Source of the DNA: Byssochlamys sp. IMV 00236
Taxonomy: Eukaryota; Ascomycota; Eurotiomycetes; Eurotiales; Thermoascaceae
Direction: 5' to 3'
Length of the DNA: 39,328 nt
Assembly: GCA_001931875.2 (NCBI GenBank)
Contig: MSJH02000764.1
Coordinates: 1-39,328, forward strand
Shown: piece after piece, positions 13,105 through 22,665 of the stretch
Layout of the letters: the number at the start of each line of letters is the position of its first letter
Position numbering within the stretch: position 1 is the stretch's first letter
Notes under the pieces: model-generated
The model's database searches: none
Told to the model about the DNA's origin: nothing
Seen by the model: the letters and a program-made list of their open reading frames with translations, nothing else
Translations under genes and position numbers: made by a program

Positions 13105-13937
13105 AGTTTCCATTTGCGAGTGCTGCATAAGCCATCTGCATCGTCAGCTGCATTAACTCAGCTGGCATTTTACGTTTACGACCATCTACGAGCTTGCAAC
13201 ATTTGTTCAGCGTCAATCTTCCCCAGGTGCTTTTCTATTTGCTTTGCAGCATTGTCGCACGCCCCCATTATCATTTGCTTTTGACAACCTGTGGTCTTCA
13301 CACTTTGTATACAGCTCATTCTCGAGGTTGTATACTCCTTTTTCGGTGTGACGTGGTATCCGTTTCTGTTTGGTGTTTTCCGTTTACAGAACTGGATCCG
13401 ACTCTCCGCCAGTCGAGTTCTATTGATCTAAACAGGGACGTCACGAGTCTTTTTTTCGTGAACATTTCGTCCCTTCCCACTCTAACTTTGCACCGCTGTT
13501 AAAGCCGTTTTCCCGTCAATACCGGAAAGCTGGAGCTGCCGTCGATTTCCCAGGTCCACACCAGAGGCCCCGTGGATATTCCGTGGTATAACCATCACGC
13601 TGCAGAACGGCCTCTACTGTCTGGTGACAAGCTTCCTGCGCTCACTCTCCCATCCGCCAACCAGGCGCCCGTTTCGGGCTATCCGTCGCTGCGAGCAAGT
13701 GGCCCGGATACGTCACCGGCGGTATCGTCTGGGTCCAGCAACCCCAGTTCACGCACGAGTATCTCGGGGTACTCCCAGGCCTCTGTGAACGACATCAAGA
13801 GCCCGCCTCCGTCTGCGGACGTCGCAGGCCGTAGCCAGAACCGCCTCTCTCTGGATTCTTCTGCTCAGACCGAATACAGCGTGGCATCAAATTCGGTCGC
13901 GGAGGGCTACTACCAAGGTCAGAGCTCCATTGGCAGC

Positions 13938-15976
13938 ATGAACCAAACACAACCATACATGGACGTGCATTCCTCGCATCTATCCTCTGCGCAGCCCTAC
14001 GCCTCGCAGGGTGCCACTGCGGGGAGCTTGACCCACTATCAACCGTACCAGCAACCGCCTGTTCTGCATCCCGGTTCCACGACGTATGCCCCCACCGGCT
14101 CGTACTCTCACTATGGATATGCCAACGGGGTTACATCCCCTCAAGCGGCGAGCCAGCCTTCGACCACTTCGATGACGAGCCAGGTGCCCGCCCAGTTGCT
14201 GCCCTTGCCTGGTAAGTCCTGACATGGCTCCAAACACTGAAAAATGTATTTCGGCGCTAACGTGATGTGATAAACAGCTATGAGCAACCATAGCGTGTCA
14301 CCCCATGCATATGTGACGAACTCGAACACAGCGAGCCAGCCATACGCCTTTGACACTACTGGCCAGATTGCACCTCCGGGAGCGAAGCCGCGAGTCACGG
14401 CCACTCTCTGGGAGGATGAAGGGAGTCTTTGCTATCAGGTGGAAGCCAAGGGTGTCTGCGTTGCTCGACGAGAAGATAACCATATGATCAACGGTACCAA
14501 GCTCCTGAATGTGGCTGGAATGACCAGAGGCCGCCGAGATGGTATCCTCAAGAGCGAGAAGATCCGCCATGTGGTTAAAATTGGCCCAATGCATCTAAAG
14601 GGCGTCTGGTAGGATTGGCTTCTTCCCGTAACATGAGGATTTGCAATGCATGCTTACGGTACTATAGGATTCCCTTTGAGCGCGCCCTTGACTTTGCCAA
14701 CAAGGAGAAGATCACTGATCTTCTCTACCCGCTATTTGTGCACAACATTGGAGGTCTATTGTACCATCCAACTAACCAGACCCGGACCAACATGGTCGTG
14801 CACGAGTCCCAGCAGAGACGGTTGGAAGGAACGCAGCCTCCTGGAACATCTCAAGCCTCGCAGCAGCCCCCGACATTGCACCACCACCACTCGATGCAGA
14901 CTCCAGTGCCGTCCCAGATGGCTCAACCATCCAACGCCCTGGTTCACCCCAGCAGTCGGCCTGGCCTCGACCGGGCGCACACATTCCCGACACCGCCCAC
15001 CAGCGCATCGAGTATGATGGGCATGCCTAGCCATGGCAATTCGTACGAATGGGGTAGCCAGAACGTCCAAGGTTCGCAACCACTGTCCATCGATACTGGC
15101 TTGAGCAATGCACGATCCATGCCCACGACGCCAGCCACCACTCCGCCAGGGAACAATATGCAGAGTATGCAGTCGTACCAGAGTCAATCAGGATACGATA
15201 GCTCCAAGCCATATTACTCTGCTGCCCCTCAGTCTCAGGCTCAGTATGCTCCTCAGCAGTCATCGATGCCAAGCTATGGGCAGACACTCCCTCCGGCCTC
15301 TTACATTAAGAACGAGATGGCTCCGCCGCCCGGGAGAGGTGTAGGAGGTCAATCTGAGACTGACCAGGGTGATGTGAAACCAGATCGTTATGTTCAGGGA
15401 AACGGACATGTGGGTCATGGAGCGGGTGAGGCAGAGACGGTCCAGGAACATGGCACTGAATATCTCCAGGACGGCTCTGCGGCCTATAATACCAACCGTG
15501 GCTCGTACACGTACACCGGCAACCCTTCTGTGGCGGCTCTGACGGCGGATCATTCCCACATTTCCCCGGATATGACCGCGTCACCGTCGCACCAGAATGG
15601 CGCCGACCGACTCACCCCTCGCACTGGTGGATCTCAACCGCAGTGGGCACCCGGATATAACACTCCCCCACGCGCCCCGGCTAATAGCCTCTACAACATT
15701 GTCAGCGATACTCGTGGGACTGCACCGAACGGGGATGCATATTCGACAACGAACTCTGCCCCAAGCTATTCGGCCCTTAACGGTTCCCTGTCCTCCAACA
15801 AGCGTCTGCGAGATGACGATGACGATCGCTTGATCCGTCCCGACAGTCGAGGACCAGAGTACGAGCAGAAGCGCCGCAAGACAATCACAGAGACCACGAT
15901 CGGTGGCCCTGTCGGTGGTGGGCCGCTTGGTCTGCAACCCATGACAGCGGCGAGTGTGATTGGCCGCCGTCGATGA
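13938..15976 (+). CDS. stuA: APSES transcription factor StuA
   Basis: Developmental regulator of conidiophore architecture and sexual development. It is a nuclear DNA-binding protein of the APSES (KilA-N-like bHLH) family. Three coding exons: 13938-14211, 14278-14608 and 14668-15976, with introns of 66 and 59 nt, giving 637 aa, the usual size for Aspergillus StuA. I chose the ATG at 13938 because it gives [13 protein letters not shown], the N-terminus I know for Aspergillus StuA. The APSES domain covers roughly residues 128-230 and includes [18 protein letters not shown], the [16 protein letters not shown] segment and [15 protein letters not shown]. The second intron splits Trp202 within GVWIPFERAL. 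The remainder is Gln/Ser/Pro-rich, and an acidic run plus KRRK at residue 603 near the C-terminus forms a probable bipartite nuclear signal. Regulation probably involves the long leader and its upstream ORFs. Identity is very secure; only the true N-terminus is open. Confidence 0.97.
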
Positions 15977-17690
15977 GTTTGGTATACTTGTCTTGGTATC
16001 CGCAGCACATCCAGGTCCATACCGAGCCACGCTCTGATGTAACTTGTTACTAGATAAGACTCTGGGTTTCTGGAGTCGTCGGCACCCGGAGTCGACGGTG
16101 TCATTGATATTGTGTGCAAATTGACGACTTAATGTTGGCGCAACAGTTGTTAGTGCGCCTTAGGGATTGTGCGCTACTTCATTGCCAGTACAGCGTGCTG
16201 CGAGATGTTGTGACATTACCAGGTGGTAATGGTCCTATTATCGCGCAGCGGTGAATCATGATTCGACGCTCCTTCTAATTTTCTTTCTGCTGTTTCTCGA
16301 CATGGCGATTTCATTGGTGGCATGTAATTCGTTGCCAGTGTGAGCGTTGATCTGCTGATATATCTGCGAGATTTTCTCTACTCATGTCGTGTTTTTTTTT
16401 TCTCTCTATTTCTGGGCTTTTTCCTGTTTATTTTCAGTTTCCTCTCATGATGTCTGTTTCTGAGAATTTCCTTTCTAACGACCGTGATGATACGAATCTC
16501 CTTATGCAATTATACTGTCCTGGTTTTTTGATCTTCGCTTCTCGCATAAAGCCGCACGACTGGCAACGGTTTTGAGCTTTTTTACCCAAAACTTGATTTC
16601 TTTCTTGTTTAATCTTCGGGCAAGCAAATCCTCGGTTCACCAGACAGCTCTTCGATTGTTGTCTACCGATGACGAAACCACAATTTCCACAAAAAGCATG
16701 TTTTAAAAGAGATGATGGTGATGATAACGAAAGGCCAGTTAAATCATGTCCGCTGATGTCCCGAGACCTTCTTCTAAACATTTTATGATTGCGTATTCTC
16801 ACTCTCCTTCGTACACCACTTTTCCTTTCTTGTCCAGGGGATCGTCTGCTTTTCGCGTTTCCACGATCAGCAGTCGGTTGGTCTGTCTGATACAGGCGTC
16901 ATCAGCCGCGGGCTTTTAGGATCAACGGACTGGACGGAGTGTCTGATCCCAAGATCGGATCTAGAGCTGTCCATATTTCGCCTGTGTCCATCTGCAGGTT
17001 GCTACGACCGCGCTTTTTCGTTTTCTTTTAGTGAAGAAGAGAACCCAGGTTAATATATATTGCAAATTATCGCGTTCTTCCTTACCGTTCTGTCGTAGTC
17101 GTTTCTCACGGTCTGGGCTGCAGAACTACTGCTATAGTATACGGTCGTTTCAGCCGAACGGTCTAGGATGCTGGATATATTACAGAAATCCAAATAGACG
17201 AACCGGCATGCACGAATAAAAAGATCACGCAGTTCACGCACCTTGTTTTGCTGCAGTGACGGTATCCAAATGAATTAGGAATAAGCGGTTGAATTCTTCT
17301 AGGTCTGATGCGTAGCTGTTTTGTTTCTCGAGTCCTTAGCCCCTTTAGCCCCAAGTTTCAAAATGACGATTGGTGGGCTGCTTCTTCAGAATTGCTTGCG
17401 CAAAGAGCACATAACTATGCACTACGGAGTAGACATTCCTCCTTATCGAAGCAAAACCGAACTGAGACAAATTCATTCTAACTAGTTCATGCAAGTTACA
17501 ACTATCCGATACGATGCAATGAGGTTAAACCAGCTTAATTAACCCGTCAACAAGACTCGAAGGTTTATCACAATCGGCAAATTTGTCACTGTATATTATG
17601 CAACTCCGGGGAAACAGTTGCTTTTCAATTCGAGTAGATGAGCCAGGCTATTATCCATTATGAATGACAGAGACTCTTATTTGAAACTCG
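15977..17690. other. 3' flank of stuA; no gene seen
   Basis: About 1.7 kb after the stuA stop. The first several hundred bases are T-rich and plausibly the 3' untranslated region. Open frames here (up to 122 codons, antisense) lack domains and protein-like composition. I see no RNA gene. Confidence 0.5.
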
Positions 17691-17935
17691 ACCCTTTCTT
17701 TATCGCTTTCTTCTTTAACTTTATTACTAAAGATTTGTGGCGGATTGCATTTGCGCAGTTAGGTGCTGAGCGCCTATGTATTTGAGAGTAGTGTAGGGTA
17801 AGGTTCACGTGATATTGAGTTCAGATTCTGAAAATGAGTAGTCTGTAGATAGGTATAGATATGATAGGGTTAATGGAGTTATGATTTATTAGACCTTGTG
17901 GGATAGATCTATTAGATTTAGTAGATTTAGTAAAC

Positions 17936-17967
17936 CTAGCGAAGCAAGTAGTTAGTGAAGCAGGTAT
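17936..17967. repeat. Direct repeat copy 1 in LTR-like relic
   Basis: This matches 18095-18123 apart from a few mismatches and a 3-base gap. Both copies contain the words TGAAGCAGGTAT and GAAGCAA. The copies are about 155 bases apart, start to start. Confidence 0.6.
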
Positions 17968-18094
17968 TATCATAAAGTCTATGTCCTTATATAGCGAGAG
18001 CAGTTTCTTGGGCGTTGCCCAAGGATCCTAGTCTTTTGCTCCTGGCGCAGCGGTTCAGCTCCTAGAATGCTCCCTAGGGGTTAGGTTGTGACAG

Positions 18095-18123
18095 TTAGTG
18101 AAGCAAACTAGTGAAGCAGGTAT
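18095..18123. repeat. Direct repeat copy 2 in LTR-like relic
   Basis: Partner of 17936-17967. It directly abuts the TGTCACAACC-type end (minus strand) at 18093. Confidence 0.6.
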
Positions 18124-18491
18124 AGCAGACTGTAACGAGCGGATAGTTAGAGCTTTTAGAGTTTATAGAGACATAGTTAGTAGGTAGCCCTGGAGGCAGA
18201 TCTAGTAGTCCTAAAAGGGTTAGTAAATTAGTAGAATAGATTTAAGCTGAAGGAGTAACTATAGATATATAGATTAATAAAGTTAATAGTCAAATAGGGT
18301 TAGTAAAGCTAGCAAATTAGTAGAACAAATATAATATTGAAGTTAGTAGATTGAAGAAAGGTACAGCGCGAGTATTTGTTTTAGATAGGCACAAAAGGGT
18401 ATTACCTCATAAGCTTATTGGATGCTAATAATAAAACGAACCAATAATAAGCACGCGCTAGTCACTAGCGCACTGGCGATGATATGTTTCG

Positions 18492-18755
18492 CTAGCCGCT
18501 CAACGATAATTCAGTTGCTTCGCTCATATAACGCGACGATATTCGCTGCCTTTTCCAATTGTTATCCACAACCGACGACGAAATAGAAGAGATTGGTCTT
18601 GGTGTCTGGACGAAATCGTCGACATATTCAGTGTATGCTGCTAGGAACGGCTGGCCGATTGGATTTTCTCCTTCGGTATCTGGCACAGCTTTCACAAGGG
18701 TGTGCTCCAATTCTTCGTGGGCCAGAGGTCCAGAGCAAGGAAGTCTTCAGTGGCC
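18492..18755 (-). pseudogene. Coding-like fragment, unknown family
   Basis: A minus-strand frame, open for about 90 codons and ending at 18492, has protein-like composition. It contains HEELEHTLVKAVPDTEGENP and, towards the end, NNWKRQRISSRYMSEA. It has no ATG near its beginning and an upstream in-frame TGA, so if genuine it is the last exon or tail of a broken gene. The opposite strand is also open (18559-18936), so the choice of strand is uncertain. I do not recognise the family. Confidence 0.25.
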
Positions 18756-19119
18756 GTATCCGAACGGGAGACGTGCTTATATACCTAGCTTCGCAGTATT
18801 AGCCCGTGGGGCGGTGAAGGGATATCTCATTATTGATGGCGACGTTGTTCAAGGGGAAGGTAAGATCTACGCTTTGCGAGACCCATTATTATTGTTGACT
18901 AGTAGGGATAAAAAGTACTTGGGTTGCAGTATTTAGTAGCAGTATTAATTTGAGATTCATGTAGGTTAGCTCTGCTAGCTGCTCCACGCAATTCAGGGGT
19001 TGGTTAGACAGATTTCCGAGGGATCGCTTCTTTCCTCTTCTTTTCCATTTGGGTTTATCAGAATATGCTAACAGATGCAGAAATGAACTCTGGTACTTGG
19101 TACTACTACTTCTTCTCAG

Positions 19120-19305
19120 AATATAAATGTGACTGGAACAGTAAAAAAAAAAGGTATCGAGGTGATTGTCGAGGAGCGAAAACGAGAGGAACCACTCAAA
19201 CGACAACTAGACTTCTTTTACCAGAATGTGCATATCGCGGTCCAATTATCAGAACCAGCCAAATTCAGCGGTCAAGCCGTGGCTGGCTCTTTAGGCCGCG
19301 CATAA
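19120..19305 (+). pseudogene. Exon-like fragment, unknown family
   Basis: This 61-codon + strand frame follows a good acceptor (cttctcag, ending 19119) and ends in TAA. It reads like a globular protein tail: charged VEERKREEPLKRQLDFFY, then VQLSEPAKFSGQAVAG. There is no ATG at its start, and I could not find an upstream exon that joins in phase. It looks like the surviving 3' exon of a decayed gene in the accessory stretch, or the end of a gene whose first exons I cannot see. Confidence 0.25.
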
Positions 19306-19357
19306 ACAGGTACACCAGCACTTACTAGCTTGTTTCTTCTGGTATCTTGCTATGGTT

Positions 19358-19831
19358 TTACGGCTTGCACATCCTGGCCGTTTTACGAGGCGGAAGCTGG
19401 GTACAACACTCCCGGTAGATCGTTGCGCCTCGCGCTGAGCCAAGAACCAGGGATATCAAGACAACCAGTTCTATTCCCTGCCAATCACAGGCTGTGTCTA
19501 ATTGTTGGATTTCTGATATCAACCCCCAAGCAAATACAGCAATGTAGAGCACAAGCGGAAAGAAACTCGAGACGTATAGGACAGAGCCTTTAATTTCTTG
19601 TAGCATTTAACTATACGCGTCTAGCTGCATCTCTAGGTAGACAATATCTTGATATTTATGCCGGTTGATTGGCTCTTGGACAGGATAATTTGCCCTTCTC
19701 TTTGCTTTTTCTGTACTTGCACGAGGCTGACTTTGAACCTGGCACCTATACACACGCTGATTGGCAGGATAGCCACTATCCGGAACATTCCCCGAGGCAC
19801 TGATACGACTCATGGGGGCTAAAATCATCAA
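19358..19831 (-). pseudogene. Membrane-protein-like frame broken by one stop
   Basis: On the minus strand one reading frame runs about 157 codons and is interrupted by a single TAA at 19609-19607. Before the stop the frame is hydrophilic (SGYPANQRVYRCQVQ... to LEMQLDAYS). After it come two hydrophobic segments, LYVSSFFPLVLYIAVFAWGL and ELVVLISLVLGS, which could span a membrane. The frame ends at 19358. The continuity across the stop suggests a recently broken gene or a sequencing error. I do not recognise the family. Confidence 0.3.
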
Positions 19832-19865
19832 AATGCTGCGCCGCAGTATAGTGAATGGAAGAGGG

Positions 19866-20364
19866 ACATGTCTGCAAAGTACCCAACTTCACACTGACTA
19901 TTGGATCTAATACGGTGTTCGTCATGTAGCCTTATTTCTGCTGCTTCACGTTGAAAAGAAAAGAAAAGGAAAAAGGGCCGACATCAGACAAATAGCAAGT
20001 AGCTTTTGCCGCTTCTACGAATGAATATACTTTGAAACATTTGCAGTCTCGAAACGCCCGAAGACGCTGTCTGATTGTGGCTGCGGACTATCCATTACTG
20101 ACCCTTGTGGGCGCTAAGACAGGCAATATCAAAAAAATCTGCGCCAAAACTTTCCCAAGGGTTCTATAGTTTTCTTCCCTGTTAGATCGGCTCGAGCGAT
20201 AATCCTCTGTAGGAGTTGTACACACCGTATATATTTATGCTTCTCCTGAGATTGTCATCTAGCATTTGTTTCGAAACCTACAGTTGGTTCTGAACTTCCG
20301 TTCAGAAAATCTGCGAACACGTTAGCTCCTCTGATCTTGTGGCACCTTGTTATATGTTACAATC
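19866..20364. other. Intergenic, upstream of the Myb-like gene; no gene seen
   Basis: About 500 bases between the broken minus-strand frame and the next + strand gene. No convincing frame or RNA gene is visible. It is presumed to hold the promoter of the Myb/SANT-like gene. Confidence 0.5.
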
Positions 20365-21894
20365 ATGCCAAATCCCGGAAAGAAAGGCTCAATGCCACGA
20401 TGGGGGGACTATAATACGCAGCTGCTGCTGTCCCTGGTGAATCAAGTCCCTCCTCTCCCGACTAAAGACATACAAAGGGCACGATATTCTCCTATATGTT
20501 TGCTTGTACTTTATTACTGTATAGATTATTCGATTCTAACGCTCCAATGATCTAGGATTACTTCCCAAACAGAACTCTCCGTGGCATCGAAGCCAAGTTG
20601 CGATTCGAGAATGTACGTGAGCATGTGACTTGTCCAAGAACGACCTAGGAGGCTAATTATCTTGCAGGATAAAGCTGCTGGCCTCCGAGTTAGTATATCT
20701 TCTATACGCTACTGTTGACGCGACTGACAGTAATATTACTCTCAGACGGGGACCACAACATCATCTCGGAATTCGGAGTCGGCAGGGAAACGAAAGCGAC
20801 GATCTCAACCGAATATCCGCGAAGTCACTCCCGAAGGAGAAGATACAGACACTGACAGAGACAGCGGGGATATTTCGCCTTCTGGCCGGCGAAGTCCAAT
20901 GAGGGGAAGTGCAAAGAAGCAGAGGGTGAGCCACTTGCTGATACGACCAAGAATGCCCTTGCTCAGGCGCCATAGGCTAATACATAACTTAATTTAGGAC
21001 ACATACGGTGATAACAGTCAAATATTGAGACCCGTAATAATGGTTGAAAGGTGTACGCATCCCCAGAGCGCGGGAGAAGCGAATCCGCTTGAGATTTCCA
21101 TCCAACCATCTGGTATCTCTGTGAAAGACCCAGTGATCGGTTCGAGTTTCAATCCAGCAGAACTCTACGCGGCAGACATTGCGATCCCAAATGGCTCAGC
21201 AATGGATGCCCATGACTCTGTGGTAGCTTTTGTGCCTCGTCTTCCGTCAACGGAACAAGGGAGCCTTCCACGAGATCCTGTACAACGCCAGTCGGAAGAG
21301 AGCCTCAATACAGCCTCTATCGACCGCGATGGTGTTGGAATAGGCTTCTCTAATTATGCTCAGCCGAGGGGGGAGTCACACAATGCTACACATCCAACAA
21401 CTGGAAGTGATAGGAGTATGACACCTCAGCAAATTGGCGAATTTGATGTGGATGACTCCCAGAGGGCCGACTTGACCACTACAAAAATCGAACTAGGCCA
21501 ATCTAGTACACCCTCTTCTAAAGATAACCTGGACGTATCTCAGAAGCTTATCGAGTCAACGCTTGATGCTAAAAAGGCACTTGACACTTTCACAAGACTC
21601 GCACTCGATGAGATTGATGGGCTCCAGGTGAGGAATAAGTCGTTAGCAGAAAAGCTTGACATATCCCGGAATGAGAGAGAAAAGGCCGCTCAACGCGAAG
21701 TGCAAATAGAACAGAAAGCCACTGATTCTATAAAAACAAGGGAAAAGGAAATTGAAACGCTCAAGATGGAGCTCAAGGCGTTAGCAGAGAAGCTTGCGAT
21801 ATCTCAGAATGAGATCGAAAGATATCGAGAACAGGCCGCTAAACGCGGAGAGCAATTGGAACACATACAAAAGTGGTGTGCGATACAGCCGTAA
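20365..21894 (+). CDS. Myb/SANT-like N-terminus with C-terminal coiled coil, hypothetical
   Basis: Five-exon model: 20365-20505, 20556-20612, 20668-20688, 20746-20925 and 20998-21894, giving 431 aa. All introns are GT...AG, 50-72 nt, and in phase 0. The third exon is only 21 bases. The N-terminus has the pattern of a single Myb/SANT-like helix bundle: W, LLLSLVNQ, then DYFPNRTLRGIEAKLRFEN. A basic stretch GKRKRRS and a KKQR follow and may be nuclear signals. Residues from about 310 on are a Glu/Lys-rich coiled coil in which LAEKLDISRNERE is echoed by LAEKLAISQNEIE. The first donor is the least certain part: an upstream gtgaat at 20437 would also keep phase and shorten exon 1. The likely role is DNA-associated, but no function can be named. 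It sits beside decayed DNA, so it may be an accessory gene. Confidence 0.7.
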
Positions 21895-21949
21895 GGTTGT
21901 TCACATATTACTGCTATATTCTTTCCTGTTTTTCTTTTGTTCTTTCTTT

Positions 21950-22125
21950 CACTAGGTAGTATTTTGTTTCTAATTTAAACCAAGAGTTAATAGATACATC
22001 TGAAGATATTTAATTATGAAGTTGAAAAATATATATTAATTCTATACTTGAGGACTTATATAAATTGCATATATTTATAAAAAAGGTAATTTAGAATTAA
22101 TCAGAATTAAAAGGTAGATTGATTC
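21950..22125. other. Very AT-rich block
   Basis: Downstream of the coiled-coil gene the sequence is almost entirely A and T with short TTAATT/ATATAT words and no open frame. It may be the 3' flank of that gene or the edge of a mutated repeat. I saw no terminal inverted repeats. The remaining bases to 22665 hold no gene and presumably include the promoter of the BRCT gene. Confidence 0.5.
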
Positions 22126-22665
22126 ATGCTAAGCTCATTCCAGTAAAACAAAAACAATGAGCGGAGCGAATGAATCTTGGCGGGGAAATTCATGTTTTCT
22201 CGTCTAGACCACCGAGCATCGTCCCTCCTTGCGCTTCACCCTTTCTGACGGCCTGCACATCTCATGCCGTGGAAGTCTACAATCACTCCTTGCCAGCCAG
22301 AAGATATGAGCCATCTATTCATATCCGACAAGCTGCAGCTCCTCTGAAGAAAGTAGACTGCGTGGTGGCTACATAAAGGACGGAAATTTCTGCCCCGCAG
22401 CCATAGCTAGCTAGCTACATAGCAGCTTAACCCCACGCGCTCTTTCGACGCAACTACATACTTGGACTGCGGGGAATCCGCAGGCAGCTAACCTGTTTTT
22501 TTCTTCATCTTCTATTGCAGAAGATGCCAATCGTTGCATGGACTACTCCAATTTATCTTCCACATCTTCGAAAAGGGTAGCGTTTTTCTCCCGGCCAACA
22601 GACACACCACGACGGGATCTCTCTCTCTCTATCCCCCTTTTCTCCAAACGCTTAATCAATCTATC

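Larger units (their letters stand above)
12223..13937 (+). other. stuA: Candidate 5' exons giving an N-terminally extended StuA
   Basis: The stuA frame is open from 13503 (after a TAA at 13500-13502) through the conventional ATG at 13938. The translated stretch is Ser/Pro-rich with good fungal codons (AAG, CAG, GAC, TAC, ATC), like a transcription-factor N-terminus. It has no ATG of its own. Upstream, an ATG at 12223 opens MGSQKVQQ and meets a donor (gtaatg, intron from 12247). An acceptor (ttcccag, ending 13553) restores the stuA frame in phase 0. The join 12223-12246 plus 13554-14211 would add 136 residues, giving 773 aa. The leader intron would be 1,307 nt, and a second promoter inside it would yield the short 637-residue form. 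The ATG context is weak (T at -3, G at +4). A CTG at 13530, with A at -3 and G at +4, is an alternative non-AUG start. This is inference from reading frame and splice sites only. Confidence 0.5.
17691..18420. mobile_element. AT-rich, LTR-retrotransposon-like relic
   Basis: A stretch rich in TAG/TTA words with no open frame. On the minus strand it contains TGTCACAACCTAACC (from 18093 downward), resembling the 5' end of fungal Gypsy-type LTRs. A TATATA box follows at 17993-17988. Two near-identical copies of a roughly 30-base sequence (17936-17967 and 18095-18123) flank this block. The many TA-ending words would fit repeat-induced point mutation. No reverse transcriptase, integrase, primer-binding site or target-site duplication can be shown, so a solo or broken LTR is the most I would claim. 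Confidence 0.35.

Noticed and set aside
14756..15187. 143-codon antisense frame within stuA, and similar antisense frames to 16119
   Set aside because: Shadows of the GC-rich stuA exon 3 on the opposite strand; no independent protein character.
18043..18053. tRNA A-box-like word TGGCGCAGCGG
   Set aside because: No matching B box (GGTTCRANNCC) or cloverleaf pairing downstream; it lies inside the LTR-like relic.
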